DNA of 64,000 nucleotides, taken from positions 922,001 through 986,000 of the forward strand of contig WAEK01000005.1 in assembly GCA_011634665.1 (NCBI GenBank). Reading direction: 5' to 3'. This document shows, in pieces, positions 1 through 9,624 of the stretch. Source of the DNA: Mortierella sp. BCC40632. Taxonomy: Eukaryota; Mortierellomycota; Mortierellomycetes; Mortierellales; Mortierellaceae. Numbering within the stretch: position 1 is the first letter of the stretch; each line of letters begins with the position of its first letter. A model generated the notes under the pieces. The model made no database searches and was not told where the DNA came from. It saw only the letters and a program-made list of their open reading frames with translations. A program made the translations under genes and the position numbers.

Positions 1-29
1 TTGAAATTGGAAGGCCTTGTACAAGGAAA

Positions 30-551
30 AGAGGCGTTGCCGAATATACGAATGAGTTCCGACGATACCTACGCCTTATCCCATCGGTAGATAAAGACGC
101 TGCTTTATTCCGGTTCCTTCGCGGTCTTGACCCAGAGACATCAAAGCAAGTCCGACTCCGTGAACCCAAGAACCTGGAAAAAGCGATCACCGAGGCTACA
201 ATTGTTTATGATATCCTTTACCCCTCCAGCTACTTTCTTCACGATAAACATAACGTCCCCTCTTCATCTCCCGGCCCCAGCAATACCCCAAAAGACCCAA
301 TGGCCATGGAGATTGACAACCTCAGAACAGAACTCAACGCCCTCCGTCGACAATTCTCTTCTCGCCCCACAGCAACACCCAAGTTATCCCCACAAGAACG
401 CGAACGACTCCGCCAACGAGGAGCTTGCTTCCGCTGTCGCAAGGATGGGCATATGGCGAACGAATGCCGCAGTGGAAAACGGTTCAACAACATAGAATCC
501 GAAGAGGCCTCTCCCTCGCAGCCCGAGCAGGGAAAAGACCCCAGCAATTAA
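30..551 (+). pseudogene. Gag (C-terminal part) of Gypsy-1, frameshifted
   Basis: Gag would package the element RNA in cytoplasmic virus-like particles. The frame from base 30 reads capsid-like sequence (RRYLRLIPSVDKD, FLRGLDPETSKQVRLRE) and then a CCHC zinc knuckle, CFRCRKDGHMANEC (CX2CX4HX4C), at about 427-468. The frame ends at TAA 549-551. In Gypsy-N the corresponding stretch runs straight into the protease linker, so the ancestor had one gag-pol frame. Here a 2-base difference near 519 pushes gag out of frame with pol. The first ~30 bases read in another frame, so a second indel sits at the left edge. Confidence 0.85.
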
Positions 552-2923
552 GATCAGTCCAGGGCTTAGTTGCTGAAACCCCCTCTCCTGTCCACCTGGA
601 CCAGGGGAGTGTTCCGAGACCAGAGTTAAGTTCGCAAGCGAATAAAAATAAAACAGTATTCAACTCTACTTCGTCCACTCCTCAGAAAAATAATGACAAT
701 ATTACTCACGACCCAACCAAGGCCCACACATACGTCCATGAACCAATGCCAACGTCGTCAACGACTGAGGAAAAGGCTTGTACTAGTGACAAAGTGGACC
801 TGGACCCACCTACTCTTGAAATACAGCTAGATCCATCGCCAAAGTCAACAAACAAACCGAAGAAAAAGAAAGGATTGGGCCTTCATAGCTACACCATTGC
901 TAAAGCTCAACAACGACTCCTTACTTTCATCGGAGCAGTCAACAACCACCCTGCAAAGATTTTAATCGATGGAGGGGCAGAAATGAATGTCATCAGCAAA
1001 CGGTTTTTATCTCAACACTCGATCCCCGTAAAGTCCTGCACTCCTATCCCTGTCCTTCTCCCAAACGGCTCCTCCTCCACGACATCTCACACGGCAACTA
1101 TCACACTCGCACGCGATAACTATAACGACTCAGTAGACGCTATCGCTTATGACCTCCAAAAATACGACATCATCCTCGGTAAACCCTGGCTCACGGACAT
1201 CAACCCAAACATCAACTGGCAAACGAACAAACTGGTCTTTGATCACAACGGAAAGACAGTTCACTGGATATGTCGCGGCTTCAAACCAACTTCAGTATCA
1301 ACGACCTCAGGCGGACTCCTTCTTAGTCATATGCATTTCAACACAATCACAGCCCTACCCGGTAGTGAAGTCTTTCTTGCCCTACTCAAAGAAGGAGACA
1401 CCAAGCCTACTATCAACCCTATGGAAAATGCCGACCCCGATATCAGGAAAATCGTAATGGAAGAGTTTCCGGATGTATTCCCTGACTCTCTCCCTGATGG
1501 ACTTCCCCCAGACAGAGGAGACGCAATGCGTATTGACACTGACCCAACCGCCGACCCACCTGTTCGACCTGTCATTCGACTTTCAATCGCTGAACTTGAT
1601 GAACTAAAAAAGCAGTTGGATGACCTTCTGAAAAAAGGATTCATTAAGCCTAGCACATCACCATACGGTGCTCCCGTCCTCTTCGTTCGGAAAAAGGAAG
1701 GAACTCTCAGGATGTGTGTGGATTACAGAGGTCTCAACAGAATCACCAAAAAGAACCGCCACCCTCTGCCTCGGATTGACGAATTAATAGACAGATTCAG
1801 AGGTGCCAAGTACTTTTCGAAACTTGGCCTCTTGTCAGGATACCATCAGCAACGAGTCTATGAACCACACACTCACAAAACAGCCTTTCGTTGTCGATAT
1901 GGTCATTATGAATTTAATGTTGTTCCTTTTGGTTTGACAAACGCCCCAGCTTCCTTCTCGTCTATGATGCGCACCGTCTTGAACCCTGTCTTGGACGAAA
2001 TTGTTGTAGCCTACCTGGACGACGTTCTAATCTACTCTAAAACCAAGAAAGAACATCTGGATCATTTACGAACAGTTCTTTCTCTTTTCAGGAAGCACGG
2101 TCTCTATGCAAAGCTCAGCAAATGTTCGTTTCTACAACAACAAACAGAGTTTTTGGGACACATCCTCACCAAGGATGGCATTCAAACAAACGCTGGACTC
2201 GTCAAAGCTATCAGAGAATGGCCTCGACCAACAAAGCAAAAGGAAGTTCAACAGTTCATCGGCCTCGCTCAGCTCTACCACAACTATGTCAACAATTTTG
2301 CCCAGATTGCTCTACCCCTGACATCCCTCTTAGGAGACGACGTCCCCTTCGAGTGGAATGACAGCCATGAGTCTGCCTTCATCGCTCTCAAAAAAGCTGT
2401 TAGTGAAGCACCAGTCCTCAGGATATTCGACCCTGAATTAACAACATCAGTGGAGACGGACGCTTCTGGATTTGCAGTAGGAGCTGTCCTATTTCAAATA
2501 GACAAAAATGGAGAATCACGACCAGTTGCCTTCACGTCTCGGAAAATGAACTCAGCAGAAAGGAACTATCCAACACACGAACAGGAGCTGTTGGCAGTTG
2601 TACATGCCCTCAAAACATGGCGATACTATCTCGATGGAACACACTTCATCGTTTATACCGATCATGCTACACTACGACACTTTCCTATACAACCGAAGCT
2701 CACCCGTCGCCAAGCTCGTTGGATGGAACTCCTTCAGGAGTACGACTTCACCTTCAAATATAAGAAAGGATCAGAAAACATCGTATCAGACGCCCTCTCC
2801 CGTCGACCTGACCACTCTCTACCCCAGCCTGTCGATTTTAATTCAATGGAAATAACTCTGGACCGCGATCTTCGAAAACGACTCATCCACTTCCAATCCC
2901 AGATCAACGATGGGAAACAGTAA
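521..2923 (+). pseudogene. Pol of Gypsy-1: protease, reverse transcriptase, RNase H
   Basis: A long open frame carries the retropepsin motif LIDGGAEMNVIS (about 962-1000), the family block [17 protein letters not shown] with [10 protein letters not shown] and YLDDVLIYS (about 2011-2037), and RNase H with ETDASGFAVGAVLF (about 2454) and YTDHATLRHF. RT motif A reads FSKLGLLSGYHQ where the sister copies have KLD, so the first catalytic Asp is Gly and RT should be dead. The frame ends at 2923, because a 344-bp segment present in Gypsy-N is deleted here between two CATCC repeats (join at 2884-2888). The deletion removes the C-terminal end of the RNase H region and the integrase zinc-binding region. 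The upstream ATG at 425 lies in the wrong-frame overlap with gag and is not the real start. Confidence 0.93.
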
Positions 2924-2925
2924 CA

Positions 2926-3693
2926 ATGGATTTTGTTGTTCAATTACCACGAACAGAGAGAGGATTTGATGCAATCACAGTTTTTGTCGACAAACTATCA
3001 AAGCAGGCTCATTTCGCACCTAGTAGAACTACAGATACAGCTGTTGATGTGGCCCATTGTTTCTTCAAAAATGTCTTCCGACTTCATGGAATGCCAACAA
3101 CTATTGTGTCAGATCGGGATACAAAGTTTACTAGTCAGTTCTGGCAGGAGTTACACCGACTAATGGACACAAAGTTAGCCATGTCGACTGCACACCACCC
3201 CCAAACAGATGGGCAATCAGAACGCGCAATCCAAACGCTCACAACCATGCTTCGAGCTGTCATAGATCAACAACAGACAAACTGGGACCTTTTATTACCG
3301 TCACTCGAATTTGGATACAACAACTCGGTCAACCCAAAAACTGGTTACTCTCCTTTCTTTTTGAACATGGGTTACCATCCCCGTATCCCATCCGCCCTAC
3401 TACAACCCCAACCATCTAAAGCTCCCAAGGTTGAAAGTTTCGTTAGCGACCAGAGCAGGATACTCAAGGAGGCTCAGGACTCCATTCGACTGGCACAGGA
3501 AAGGCAGACTTGGAACGCAGACAAACATAGGATCGAGCATAACTTCAAAGAAGGTGACAAAGTCTTGCTCAACGCGGAACATATCACTATCCCAGCAGAC
3601 CAGAACAGACCATCCGAAAAACTGAAGCCAAGATTCATTGGACCTTACACACTCCTTTAGCAATTGTCCCCTGTCACCTTCAAAGTTGAATTA
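2926..3693 (+). pseudogene. Integrase core of Gypsy-1 with premature stop
   Basis: This region encodes the retroviral-type integrase catalytic core (rve): MDFVVQLPRTERGFDAITVFVD with the first Asp, then VSDRDTKFTSQFWQEL with the second, then HHPQTDGQSERAIQTL with the Glu. All three acidic residues are visible. The TAG at 3658-3660 replaces CAG (Gln) found in Gypsy-N, so the frame is cut before the chromodomain. Sequence homology continues past the stop to 3693 and then stops abruptly at a mariner B terminus. The N-terminal HHCC zinc domain is absent because of the upstream 344-bp deletion. Confidence 0.9.
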
Positions 3694-3701
3694 AAGTGAA
3701 T

Positions 3702-4411
3702 TGCAGTGTAGCATTTACGATCCCTAGTCTTCCAGGCTAGGGATATAAAAGTAGCCTTCCCCTCCCCCCTGTAATAAAGTCAGCTTTCTTTCCTCTGTCC
3801 CTCAAGTCCATTTGCTTTAGCAACTGTCCCTGTCGCGCTGTCCCCAAGGTATTGACCGAGCCCAAGACCTCGATCAAGATCATGATCTATTATCTTTTCA
3901 CTCTCCCATACTAAATCAGTCCTCATCTCCAGCTACCCTGAACAGATCTGCAGTATTGACTCCTCGATTCCTTTTGAAAGAAAAGGCAGGACTCAAGAGC
4001 CATTTCCCATTAACGGTGCTATCCCAGCTGTAAGTATGAGACTCGGTGAAAAGTAAAAGATCGGACGAAGACTGCTCCCTGAATGGCTCTCCTTCGGTGG
4101 CCATTCTTGCAAGATTCCTTTGATCAACATGCGAGGACTTTACGGACCCATCCCAGTTTGATCCGCATTGGATTCATGCCTCAAGATCCCGTTTATTGAT
4201 AGCTATCTCCGTCCTCCCTTTATGCATTCATAGAATAGTTAGAGTCGAAGGCGATCCCCTCATAGTTGTCGCTGTCTCCCAGTCCCTACTGTAGTCTTCC
4301 GTACCTGTCCTTTGTAAGTCTTCAGTACATCTTCACTTGGTCCGTATTTCTATGATAGAAAAGAAGAGTAGTTATTGATTAGAAGCATCTGTCCTTAGAC
4401 TCTACGCGGCA
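3702..4411 (+). repeat. Solo LTR, family G (710 bp, TSD GAAT)
   Basis: The sequence begins TGCAGTGTAGC and ends CTACGCGGCA. It is flanked by direct GAAT repeats (3698-3701 and 4412-4415) that together restore the mariner B terminal repeat. It contains TATA-like GGATATAAAAG (about 3748) and AATAAAG (about 3774), as an LTR promoter and poly(A) site would. A second, truncated and inverted copy of its first 150 bp is at 60770-60919. No open reading frame of note lies inside, and the remaining sequence up to 4411 shows nothing else recognisable. Confidence 0.85.
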
Positions 4412-4657
4412 GAATCCATAGATCGATCAATGATTTTTTTAGAAATGCATTCTGGCAGATTGCTCATTCGTCTATGATGCATCCCAACTGGAGACCACCG
4501 TGGGAAAATAAGTCAGCCACTTATCTATGTCCTGCTTCAGTTGCACAGACCTGCAGTAGGGAAGACTTGATGTATTTTTTTTTTTTGTTTCACTTGTCAC
4601 ATTGAGCCATCACTGGATTCATGGATCCTCATCGGATGATTGCTTCTCCATGGAGGG

Positions 4658-5516
4658 TCAGTATTTAGTGTGTCCTCCTTTGCTACGTAGCACAGCCTCA
4701 ATGCGCCGGAGGCATGCTCTCTCATACAATTTATGGATCAACTCTGGCGAGAGTTTTACCCATTCGTCTTGGACTCGTTCCCAGAGCTCATTCAAGTCAT
4801 TCGGCTCATTGTCGTACTGATTGAGGCGACGCTTGAGGATACTCCAGACGTGTTCAATGATGTTGAGGTCCGGGGATTTCGCTGGCCACTTCACAACTCT
4901 AAACTCCTGTTCTGCAAACCATCTCTTTACTATGTTTGCCATGTGCACTTTGGAGTTGTCCTGTTGGAAGATGGAGTCTGCTGGGTCCATGCCGGCCCAT
5001 TCGGAATGAGCTGGTAACATAATCCTGGAGAACCTGGAGGTACATTTCCGGAATTAAATTCCTTCTTCGATCCAGCAGAGGTCGCCTGGGGAATTGTAAG
5101 TGATGCATCCCCAGATCATCATCTTGCCTCCGCCACCTTGTGGAGTTCGACGGACCTGCTGACGCGAAAGCTTCCTGTGTTCAAGGTCGCTGTAGTAGAA
5201 CTGTCTGCCAAATGTTCCCACGCGGCTGATCATGCTCTCATCGGAGAACATTACTTTCTTCCATTCTTCGACAGTCCAGTCTTTGTGCGCTTTTGCAAAT
5301 TCATACCTCTCGTGAATGTGATTGGGGAAGAGATCAGGTCGTTTCTGCTTGACAGATGCTTTGATGCCTCTCTTACGTAGATTGGTCCGCACAGTCTCAA
5401 TCTGGACATGCACTCCATCTCGCTCCTGAATGAACCGCTGAGCTTGACGAAGTGTTTCCATTTTGCCAGTTTTGAAATTGCGGGCAACAAGGACCATCGT
5501 TCTCTCTGGAATCTTA
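4658..5516 (-). pseudogene. Tc1-like transposase (family B, copy 1), broken
   Basis: This encodes a DDE transposase that would cut and paste the element at TA sites. Visible motifs on the - strand are a helix-turn-helix-like segment (TVRTNLRKRGIKAS), then WKKVMFSDES (first Asp), IFQQDNSKVH (second Asp) and SPDLNIIEHVWSILKRR (Glu). There are 34 residues between the second Asp and the Glu, the DD34E spacing typical of Tc1. The protein ends with a GGHTKY-type tail at 4658. A frameshift separates the two halves near 5030-5054. The N-terminal DNA-binding part present in copy 2 is cut off at 5516. Confidence 0.9.
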
Positions 5517-5522
5517 CATTGA

Positions 5523-5684
5523 TCTAACAAAGAAGGGAGTGGCAGGAAAAGATGATCTTTATTGGTGGTAGGTGAAGGGACTATTTATACATGTGAGTGA
5601 GGTGGACCTTTTAAGTTATAGGGGTGGGAGTGGACATGACCTCAAAGGTTAAAGGGGTGGGTGCTGATGGTCGATACTGTGACA
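5523..5684 (-). repeat. 3' LTR of Gypsy-B (162 bp)
   Basis: On the - strand it starts TGTCACAGTATCG and ends CTTTGTTAGA. Inside are TATAAATAG and, shortly after, AATAAAG, a compact promoter and polyadenylation arrangement. It is identical to the copy at 10991-11152. A purine-rich tract (CTTAATGGGGGAAGG on the - strand, 5685-5699) precedes it and should prime plus-strand synthesis. Confidence 0.93.
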
Positions 5685-5699
5685 CCTTCCCCCATTAAG
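5685..5699 (-). other. Polypurine tract of Gypsy-B
   Basis: The - strand reads CTTAATGGGGGAAGG directly against the TG of the 3' LTR. This is the expected place and composition for the plus-strand primer. Confidence 0.75.
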
Positions 5700-5996
5700 T
5701 GAAGCAGGTCGTGATCCTTACAGTACTGTCTAAGGGTGTCTTCACAATGTGAAAGATTTTTGAGAGGCTCCCAGGTGGCATCTGAAGCAGCATCGTACCC
5801 GACCCATTTGACAAAGAAAACTTGTCTTTTTCGTTTTGGGTGTCGTCCTGTGCGCTAAGATAGCCTCTACTTCATGTTCCTCATTACCCTCAATGATATC
5901 GGGTTCTGGAGGAGGTGAAGACCGGCGGCCAAGCGACTCTGGAGATGGAACAAACGGTTTAAAACGGTCGACATGAAATACGTCATGTATTTTCAA
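5700..5996 (-). pseudogene. Chromodomain tail of Gypsy-B integrase, frameshifted
   Basis: The - strand reads MKIHDVFHVDRFKPF and PEPDIIEGNEEHEVEAILAHR, the usual entry to an integrase chromodomain. A one-base shift follows, after which the next frame gives FFVKWVGYDAASDATWEPLKNL, the chromodomain core with its W...WEP signature. In chromoviruses this domain guides integration to heterochromatin. The indel lies in an A/C-rich run near 5830. Confidence 0.85.
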
Positions 5997-7114
5997 TGTA
6001 GGGGTAGCTCGACCTTGAAGGAGACCGGGCTTCGTTGTTCGAGGAGTGTGAACGGGCCAAAGTATCGAGCCTGTAGTGATGCAGCTGGTCGGCTAGAGTC
6101 ATACGCAGTTGTGATGTTTTCCGTACTGAGCAGGACTTGGTCCCCCACTTTGAATGAGTGTGGCCTCCGGTGAGCATCAGCATTCTTGATTTGCTGATTC
6201 TGAGCCGAGAGAAGGCTGTCTTGTGCCAGAGATAATGAGGTCTTCTGCAAGGCAACAAATTTGTCCATGTCTGTGGGACAAGCTTCTTCAGGGGGGGCCC
6301 GAGGAGGGAAGCAGGAACCCGTGGATGGAATCCATGATTGAGAAAAAATGGGGAGACTCCTGTGGATGAATTGACGGCATTGTTGTATGCGAATTCTGCA
6401 GCAGGGAGGTATAGGTCCCAGTCATCCTGTTTGTGGTTCACTAGACTCCGAAGAACTGACTTAAGAGTTTGAATGGCTCGTTCGGATTGACCATCTGTCT
6501 GCGGATGAAATGCTGAGGACATGGCAAGCTTCGTTCCTAGTCGCTCGTGGAGGCGCTTCCAAAAGGAACTAGTGAACTTGCTATCCCGGTCGGAGACAAT
6601 CGTGGAGGGCAACCCATGGAGGCGAAAGACATTTGCAAAGAAACAATTGGCAACGTCCTTTGCTGAATCTGTAGTCCGACTAGGGGCAAAATGGACCTGT
6701 TTCGACAATTTGTCTACGAAGACAGTGATTGCATCGAATTTGCGTGCTGTTTGTGGTAGTTTTACCACGAAATCCATTGATACTGTGTCCCAACGTTGTT
6801 CTGGAATGGCTAAAAGGTTGAAGAAGTCCAGCTGGAAGGCGGCGGACTGCTTTGTTACGTTGGCAGCTCGAGCAGGATTCGACATACCGTCGGACATCAT
6901 TTGACATCTTAGGCCAATAGGCAAACCGCCGTAAGGTGGCGTATGTCTTGTCAAAGCCGAAGTGGCCTGATATTGCAGCATCATGAACCTCGTGGAGTAG
7001 GATTAAACGCAGAGTGGACGACTTCGGGACGCAGAGTAATAGGTCACCCTTGCGCTCGACATACAATAGACCGTCCTGCAAAAGTAGTGTGGTGGTGGTT
7101 GGCCTTGAAGACAC
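5983..7114 (-). pseudogene. Integrase of Gypsy-B, frameshifted
   Basis: The zinc-binding region (HDAAISGHFGFDKTYATLRRF, CSSCQRNKAV) is followed by the catalytic core MDFVVKLPQTARKFDAITVFVD, VSDRDSKFTSSFW and HPQTDGQSERAIQTLKS, so the D, D, E triad is visible. Frames change between about 6900 and 6840 and again near 6290. The linker to the chromodomain is read in yet another frame. The order and motifs are those of a normal chromovirus integrase. Confidence 0.9.
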
Positions 7115-8490
7115 CTCTCATAGACGGGAGCAAGACCAGGGTCATCAGCATACCCCTCTATAACGTGCTGTCTCCAACTTGTATCCGTCTGAAGGCTGAA
7201 AGAGTTGATGGACATAGGGACAGGATCTGGTTCAAGTTTATCAGGTTCGCGGTGGTCCGGACGACGAGAGAGAGCATCTGGTACGATGTTCTCAATTCCC
7301 CGCTTGAACTTGAACTCGAAATCATACTCTTGGAGGAGTTCCATCCATCTCGCCTGGCGCCTTGTCAGTTTGGGCTGGGTTGGAAAGTGTCTCAGCGTAT
7401 CGTGATCGGTATATACAATAAAGTGTGAACCGTCTAAGTAAAAGCGCCATGTTTTGAGGGCGTGGACAACAGCCAGGAGTTCCTGTTCATGGGTAGGGTA
7501 GTTCCGTTCAGCTGGATTTAGTTTGCGGGATGTAAATGCGACAGGTCTGGATGATCCGTCGGCGTCTGTTTGGAAAAAGAACAGCACCTATGGCAAATCC
7601 AGAGGCATCAGTCTCCACTGTGGACGGCAGATCGGGGTCAAAGATTCGTAGGACTGGAGCGGAGCTGATTGCAGATTTGAGGCTAAGGAATGCTTGTTCG
7701 CTGTTTCCATCATCCCATACGAACTGATGGTTTTCGCCAAGGAGGGAGGTGAGGGGAAGTGCGATGTCGGCAAAATTCTTGATATATTGGTGATAAAATT
7801 GCGCAAGACCAAGAAATTGCTGAACGTCGCGTTGTTTCTCCGGTCGTGGCCATTCACGGATCGCTTTAACAAGCCCTGCATTGGTGTGAACGCCATCTTT
7901 GGTTATTACATGGCCGAGAAACTCCGTTTCTTCTTTCATGAAAGAGCACTTGCTCAGCTTGGCGTACAGTCCATGTTTTCGGAGGAGGGCAAGGACACTT
8001 CGAATATGGCGGAGATGCTCGGTCTTGGTTTTGAATAAATCAAGATATCGTCGAGGTAGACGACAACCCACTTGTCCAGAACAGGATCGAGTACTTTCAG
8101 CATCATATTGGAAAAGGAAGCCGGTGCATTTGTGAGGCCAAATGGAACCACATTAAACTCAAAATGACCGTATCTGCAGCGAAAAGCGGTCTTGTGCGTG
8201 TGTGGTCCATAGATGCGCTGTTGGTGGTAACCAGAAATGAGGTCAAGCTTGGTAAAGTAGCGAGCGCCACGGAATCTGTCAATAAGCTCGTCTATTCTGG
8301 GCAGCGGGTGGCGATTCTTCCTTGTGATACTGTTGAGAGCACGATAATCGACGCACATTCGGAGAGTGCCATCAGCCTTCTTGACGAATAAAACAGGGGC
8401 ACCATACGGAGACGTGCTTGGTTTGATGAACTTTTTGGAGAGTAGGTCGTCCAGTTGTTTCTTTAGCTCGTCAAGTTCAGCAAACAGATA
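7003..8490 (-). pseudogene. Reverse transcriptase and RNase H of Gypsy-B, frameshifted
   Basis: The - strand carries RT motifs [21 protein letters not shown] (catalytic Asp present), [10 protein letters not shown] and [11 protein letters not shown], then WPRPEKQRDVQQFLGL and RNase H with ETDASGFAIGAVLF, PVAFTSRKLNPAERNY and YTDHDTLRHF. The frame changes near 8035 and near 7575. Without these indels the catalytic residues would be complete, so this copy is much less decayed than Gypsy-1. Confidence 0.92.
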
Positions 8491-8547
8491 GTCGAATGAC
8501 GGGGCGGAAGGGGGTCTGCTGCTGGGTCAGTGTCGATACGCATAGCA

Positions 8548-9477
8548 TCACCTCGGTCGGGGGAAGGCCTGATGGGAGGGTAGGGGTGAAAATGTCCGGG
8601 GGAATTCGTCAAAACAATTGAGTGGATGTCGGGGTGTAAGGGGAGGGGTTGGGGGGGGAGCGGAGGAGGGGGAGGAGAAGAGGGAGAGGAGGAAGGGGCA
8701 GAGGAAGAGAGGAGGGGGGGCAGAGGAAGGAGTGGAGGAAGGAGTGGAGGAAGGAGTGGAGGAAGGAGTGGAGGAAGGAGTGGATGAAGGAGTGGAGGAG
8801 GGAGTGGAAGAGTGATTTGTTTGATCTGTGCTATCCTCATCGAGAGACCGAATAAGGGCTAAGTAGATCTCGCTTCCGATGTCTGTTGCCTCAGTGAAGA
8901 AATGTACGTGAGTGAGGAGAAGTCCCCGAGTGCGAGATGAGATAGATGACGATTTGAAACCAGTGCATTCCCAATCGATGGTGAGGCCGTTGTGTTGGAA
9001 CCGTAGATTGTTTGTCCGCCAGTTGATGAGTGGGTTGATCTCAGCAAGCCAAGGCTTGCCAAGAATAAGGTCATATTTGTGGAGAGGGTAGACGATAGGG
9101 GTAAGGGTGGTGGAGTATTGGTGTCGTTGTAGGGAGATGTTGGATTTGAGTGCTGCAAAAGATTGGGAGCCATTTGGGAGGATGATAGGGATAGGGGGAG
9201 ATGCAAGTGTAGGGATTGAATGTTTTTTGATGAAAGACTCGCTGACCACATTGCCTTGGGCTCCGCCGTCGATGAGGACCCGCGCTGGATGGCCGTCAAC
9301 ATTGCAAATAAATGTAAGGAGTGTCGACTTTGCCTTCTCCACTGTGAAAGTAGAGACTCCAATGCCTTTTTTACGTAGGCGGCGAATCTTGCTTTTAGAT
9401 AGAACTGAGGTAGAGCAGGGTTCGGAGATTGAGGATGATGGGGATGAACTGAATGCAGGGTAGGTGTTATCGTCCAA
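8548..9477 (-). CDS. Protease and Ser/Pro-rich linker of Gypsy-B (pol fragment)
   Basis: The retropepsin motif is ARVLIDGGAQGNVVSES, followed by the family block [21 protein letters not shown] low-complexity linker then contains the tetrapeptide TPSS repeated about seven times (bases about 8735-8815, a 12-bp minisatellite), then Pro- and Ser-rich sequence before the frame is lost at the RT entrance. In related copies this linker is short and not repeated. The protease would cleave Gag-Pol inside the virus-like particle. Confidence 0.85.
   Translation of the reverse strand: MDDNTYPAFSSSPSSSISEPCSTSVLSKSKIRRLRKKGIGVSTFTVEKAKSTLLTFICNVDGHPARVLIDGGAQGNVVSESFIKKHSIPTLASPPIPIILPNGSQSFAALKSNISLQRHQYSTTLTPIVYPLHKYDLILGKPWLAEINPLINWRTNNLRFQHNGLTIDWECTGFKSSSISSRTRGLLLTHVHFFTEATDIGSEIYLALIRSLDEDSTDQTNHSSTPSSTPSSTPSSTPSSTPSSTPSSTPSSAPPPLFLCPFLLSLFSSPSSAPPPTPPLTPRHPLNCFDEFPRTFSPLPSHQAFPRPR
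8735..8815 (+). repeat. 12-bp minisatellite (ggagtggaggaa)n in a pol linker
   Basis: About seven near-perfect 12-bp copies of ggagtggaggaa lie inside the Gypsy-B pol frame and encode (TPSS)n on the - strand. The 12-bp period keeps the frame open whatever the copy number. Confidence 0.9.
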
Positions 9478-9624
9478 TCCTGTCTCAGGTTGAGTAGGCA
9501 GGGGAGAGTATAGTCATAGGCGGTGGAGTGAGGTAAATGATTGTGGGAAGGCGAACATGATGATGGAGAAGTATGTATTTTATCTGAAATAGCGATCGGT
9601 TTATTGGAAGTGACAGAAAACTTT

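Larger units (their letters stand above)
1..3693 (+). mobile_element. Gypsy-1: Ty3/Gypsy chromovirus fragment (gag-PR-RT-RNaseH-IN)
   Basis: This is the body of an LTR retrotransposon read on the + strand. Its 5' LTR and early gag lie beyond the left window edge. Gag with a CCHC knuckle, aspartic protease, reverse transcriptase, RNase H and integrase core follow in Ty3/Gypsy order. It belongs to the same family as Gypsy-N at 35244-42328, which serves as an intact-order reference. The 3' part, with the chromodomain and LTR, is missing because a mariner B element was inserted at a TA at 3692-3693. It is inactive: there is a gag frameshift, a 344-bp deletion, a nonsense codon, and a substituted catalytic Asp in RT. 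Confidence 0.95.
3694..5516 (-). mobile_element. Tc1/mariner family B, copy 1 (interrupted, right end lost)
   Basis: The terminal repeat starts AAGTGAAT at 3694, next to the TA of the Gypsy-1 sequence (GAAT-TA). It resumes at 4412 with GAATCCATAGATCGATC after a 710-bp LTR insertion. Copy 2 at 55302-56916 shows the complete element of 1615 bp with long inverted repeats. Here homology to copy 2 stops at 5516, immediately before Gypsy-B, so the right terminal repeat and the rest of the Gypsy-1 target are lost. Transposase lies on the - strand. Bases 4440-4620 are terminal repeat and untranslated sequence. Confidence 0.88.

Noticed and set aside
8618..8855. Gly/Glu-rich ORFs on the + strand
   Set aside because: They are antisense shadows of the (TPSS)n and Pro-rich linker of Gypsy-B.
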